64,000 nt of DNA from Vibrio salinus (GTDB taxonomy: Bacteria; Pseudomonadota; Gammaproteobacteria; Enterobacterales; Vibrionaceae). Position 1 is the first letter of the stretch. Each line of letters starts with the position of its first letter. Both the position numbers and the translations under genes were made by a program. Below, in pieces: positions 62,201 to 64,000 of the stretch. The notes below the pieces were generated by a model. That model was given only the letters and a program-made list of their open reading frames with translations, ran no database searches and was not told the DNA's origin. The stretch spans positions 1,178,001-1,242,000 of the forward strand of contig NZ_JAJSDZ010000010.1 in NCBI RefSeq assembly GCF_021272385.1, read 5' to 3'.

Positions 62201-63703
62201 ATGTCGCTATCAACCCCCGCTCCTATCCTTAATGCTCAGGGAATAGGTAAACATTTCCCCGGTGTAAAAGCCCTGAACGACGTTGATTTTTCATTGCAGC
62301 AGGGAGAAATCATGGCTCTGCTTGGTGAAAATGGCGCTGGAAAATCAACGCTTATCAAAGTACTTACCGGCGTATATCAAAAAGATGCCGGAAAAATTTA
62401 TCTGGAAGGCACAGAAATCAATCCCCGGAATACCGCCCACGCTCAGGAATTGGGTATTGGAACGGTATATCAGGAAGTCAACCTGTTACCCAACATGTCA
62501 GTTGTCGATAATTTGTTTATTGGCAGGGAAATACGCAAATTTGGTTTCACTGATCGAAAAACAATGACCAGAGAAGCAAAAAACATCATGGCGTCCTTCG
62601 GATTTGATATCGACGTAACGCTTCCGTTAAATCAATATTCTGTTGCCATGCAACAGATTATCGCTATTGCCAGAGCCGTATCTCTCTCGGCAAAAGTACT
62701 TATCCTTGATGAACCGACAGCCAGCCTTGATGCTAACGAAGTACAACTGTTATTCAAAATAATGAACGATCTCCGGGGCAAGGGAATCAGCCTCATTTTC
62801 ATTACTCACTTTTTAGATCAGGTTTACGAAATATCGGATAGGATAACTGTGCTAAGAAACGGTGAATTGGTCGGAACCTGCATTACCGCGGAAACCAGCC
62901 AGATTGAACTCGTTAAAATGATGCTAGGCCGCGAACTTGACAGTAACGCATTAAAACGCACCAGTAAAACCCGTGACTCATCAAAGCCTCTGATTAAACT
63001 TAAAAATTTCGGCAAACGCGGCACAATTAATTCGTTTGATATGAATATTTATCCCGGAGAAATTATCGGACTGGCGGGCCTGCTTGGATCCGGTAGAACA
63101 GAAACTGCTCAGGTAATTTTTGGTATGTCACCGAATGACTCCGGAACCTGCGAAATAGAAGAAAAACCAGTAAAAATCCATTCTGCGCAACAAGCTTCAC
63201 TATTAGGATTTGGCTTTTGTCCGGAAGACAGAAAAACAGATGGCATTATTTCCAGTGCAACGGTCAGAGAAAATATTATTCTCGCCCTTCAGGCCCAGAA
63301 GGGCTGGTATCGTCCGATTTCCAGAAAAGAGCAAAATAAACTGGCCGAACGCTTCGTTAAACAATTGGGAATAAAAACGCCTGACATCGAACAACCTTTA
63401 GGATTCTTATCCGGAGGTAACCAGCAGAAAGTACTCCTGGCCCGGTGGTTACTGACCGAACCGCGTTTCTTGATTTTAGACGAGCCAACCCGGGGAATTG
63501 ATGTCGGTGCACACTCAGAAATCATCCGGCTGATTGAATCTCTCTGTGCTGATGGACTGGCCTTATTGGTTATTTCTTCTGAACTTGAAGAGCTGGTCGG
63601 TTATGCCGACCGGGTTATTGTGCTTAAAGACCGTAAGCAAATAGCAGAAATTTCCTCAGAGGAACTGTCTGTCCCCGCCATCATGAACGCCATTGCAGTA
63701 TAA
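62201..63703 (+). CDS. ytfR: Galactofuranose ABC transporter ATPase YtfR
   Basis: Tandem ABC ATPase of 500 residues with two cassettes. The first has Walker A GENGAGKST near 42-50 and Walker B VLILDEPTASLD. Its signature-loop position reads LNQYSVAMQQI, a diverged form seen in sugar ATPases of this family. The second has a diverged GLLGSGRTE in the Walker A place, signature LSGGNQQKV and Walker B FLILDEPTRGIDVGA. Strong ribosome site (GGAGG) upstream. Confidence 0.95.
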   Translation: MSLSTPAPILNAQGIGKHFPGVKALNDVDFSLQQGEIMALLGENGAGKSTLIKVLTGVYQKDAGKIYLEGTEINPRNTAHAQELGIGTVYQEVNLLPNMSVVDNLFIGREIRKFGFTDRKTMTREAKNIMASFGFDIDVTLPLNQYSVAMQQIIAIARAVSLSAKVLILDEPTASLDANEVQLLFKIMNDLRGKGISLIFITHFLDQVYEISDRITVLRNGELVGTCITAETSQIELVKMMLGRELDSNALKRTSKTRDSSKPLIKLKNFGKRGTINSFDMNIYPGEIIGLAGLLGSGRTETAQVIFGMSPNDSGTCEIEEKPVKIHSAQQASLLGFGFCPEDRKTDGIISSATVRENIILALQAQKGWYRPISRKEQNKLAERFVKQLGIKTPDIEQPLGFLSGGNQQKVLLARWLLTEPRFLILDEPTRGIDVGAHSEIIRLIESLCADGLALLVISSELEELVGYADRVIVLKDRKQIAEISSEELSVPAIMNAIAV

Positions 63704-63713
63704 GGAGGCGATA

Positions 63714-64000
63714 ATGAATACCTCTATACTTCCTAAAAAAACACCTGGCTCCCAAACCCGGTTTAAACTTCCAACCGGTTCACCTCAATTACTGGCCTTA
63801 GTTGTCGTTTTATTAGTTAACAGCCTGGTTGCTGACAACTTTTTTTCCATCCAGTTACAGGACGGCCGTTTATTTGGCAGCCTGATTGACATTTTAAACC
63901 GGTGTGCTCCGGTCGCTCTGCTCAGTATCGGAATGGCGCTGGTAATTGCTACTGGTGGAATCGACCTTTCCGTTGGTGCGGTGATGGCCATTTCCGGGGC
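63714..64000 (+). CDS. ytfT: Galactofuranose ABC transporter permease YtfT (partial, cut by window end)
   Basis: Begins at the ATG after AAGGAGGCGATA, 10 bp after ytfR, and runs off the right edge. The visible 95 codons read through a first membrane segment (LLALVVVLLVNSLV) to CAPVALLSIGMALVIATGGI and DLSVGAVMAISG, the conserved opening of sugar ABC permeases such as YtfT. The operon order ytfQ-ytfR-ytfT supports the assignment. Confidence 0.93.
   Translation, partial: MNTSILPKKTPGSQTRFKLPTGSPQLLALVVVLLVNSLVADNFFSIQLQDGRLFGSLIDILNRCAPVALLSIGMALVIATGGIDLSVGAVMAISG

Overview
The window looks like a chromosomal segment of a marine gammaproteobacterium, most likely family Vibrionaceae. The reasons are a Vibrio-type maltose regulon (malT, malP, malQ, malEFG diverging from malK, malS, lamB, malM), a YeiR-type metallochaperone GTPase, ClcA, glutaredoxin 2, a YtfQRT sugar transporter and two methyl-accepting chemotaxis proteins. 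Base composition is moderate, with very AT-rich patches such as 46.9-48.1 kb. I see no rRNA or tRNA gene and no CRISPR array.

Layout. (1) 0-4.3 kb: a chemoreceptor with an internally duplicated sensor region, then a divergent SDR reductase/LysR regulator pair. (2) 4.5-19.7 kb: a block entirely on the minus strand. It holds a SWIM zinc-finger protein, an HNH nuclease, a GIY-YIG/DUF4357 protein, the type I restriction-modification genes hsdR and hsdM-hsdS, a DUF4145 protein, a stub of a RhuM-like gene, and a large SF1 helicase set apart by a terminator. This is a restriction/defence island. (3) 19.9-22.1 kb: remnants of an MNT/HEPN gene, then an intact hipBA toxin-antitoxin operon with three evenly spaced operators. 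(4) 22.2-25.6 kb: two exported proteins and the ribosome-assembly GTPase YlqF. (5) 25.7-46.9 kb: the maltose/maltodextrin regulon. Maltodextrins would enter by LamB, be trimmed by periplasmic MalS, be imported by MalEFGK and be processed by MalQ and MalP under MalT. A Cache chemoreceptor lies inside the locus and a 264-bp MITE-like element lies between malP and malQ. (6) 47.3-48.1 kb: a short AT-rich pair, a 57-residue protein that copies the C-terminal domain of MalM followed by a small kinase-fold protein. (7) 48.2-60.9 kb: housekeeping and accessory genes (YeiR-like GTPase, ClcA, EAL phosphodiesterase, cytosine deaminase, flavodoxin-ferredoxin, DUF2301-like membrane protein, ApbE, ModD, glycerate kinase, a 57-aa small protein, glutaredoxin 2). 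(8) 61.1-64.0 kb: ytfQ, ytfR and the start of ytfT, a galactofuranose-type ABC importer running off the right edge.

The most unusual items are the free-standing MalM C-terminal domain paired with a kinase-like gene next to malT, the accessory nucleases trailing the type I R-M operon with its RhuM stub, the three-operator hipBA promoter, and the MITE inside malPQ. All assignments come from reading motifs and overall similarity by eye; no database search was run.
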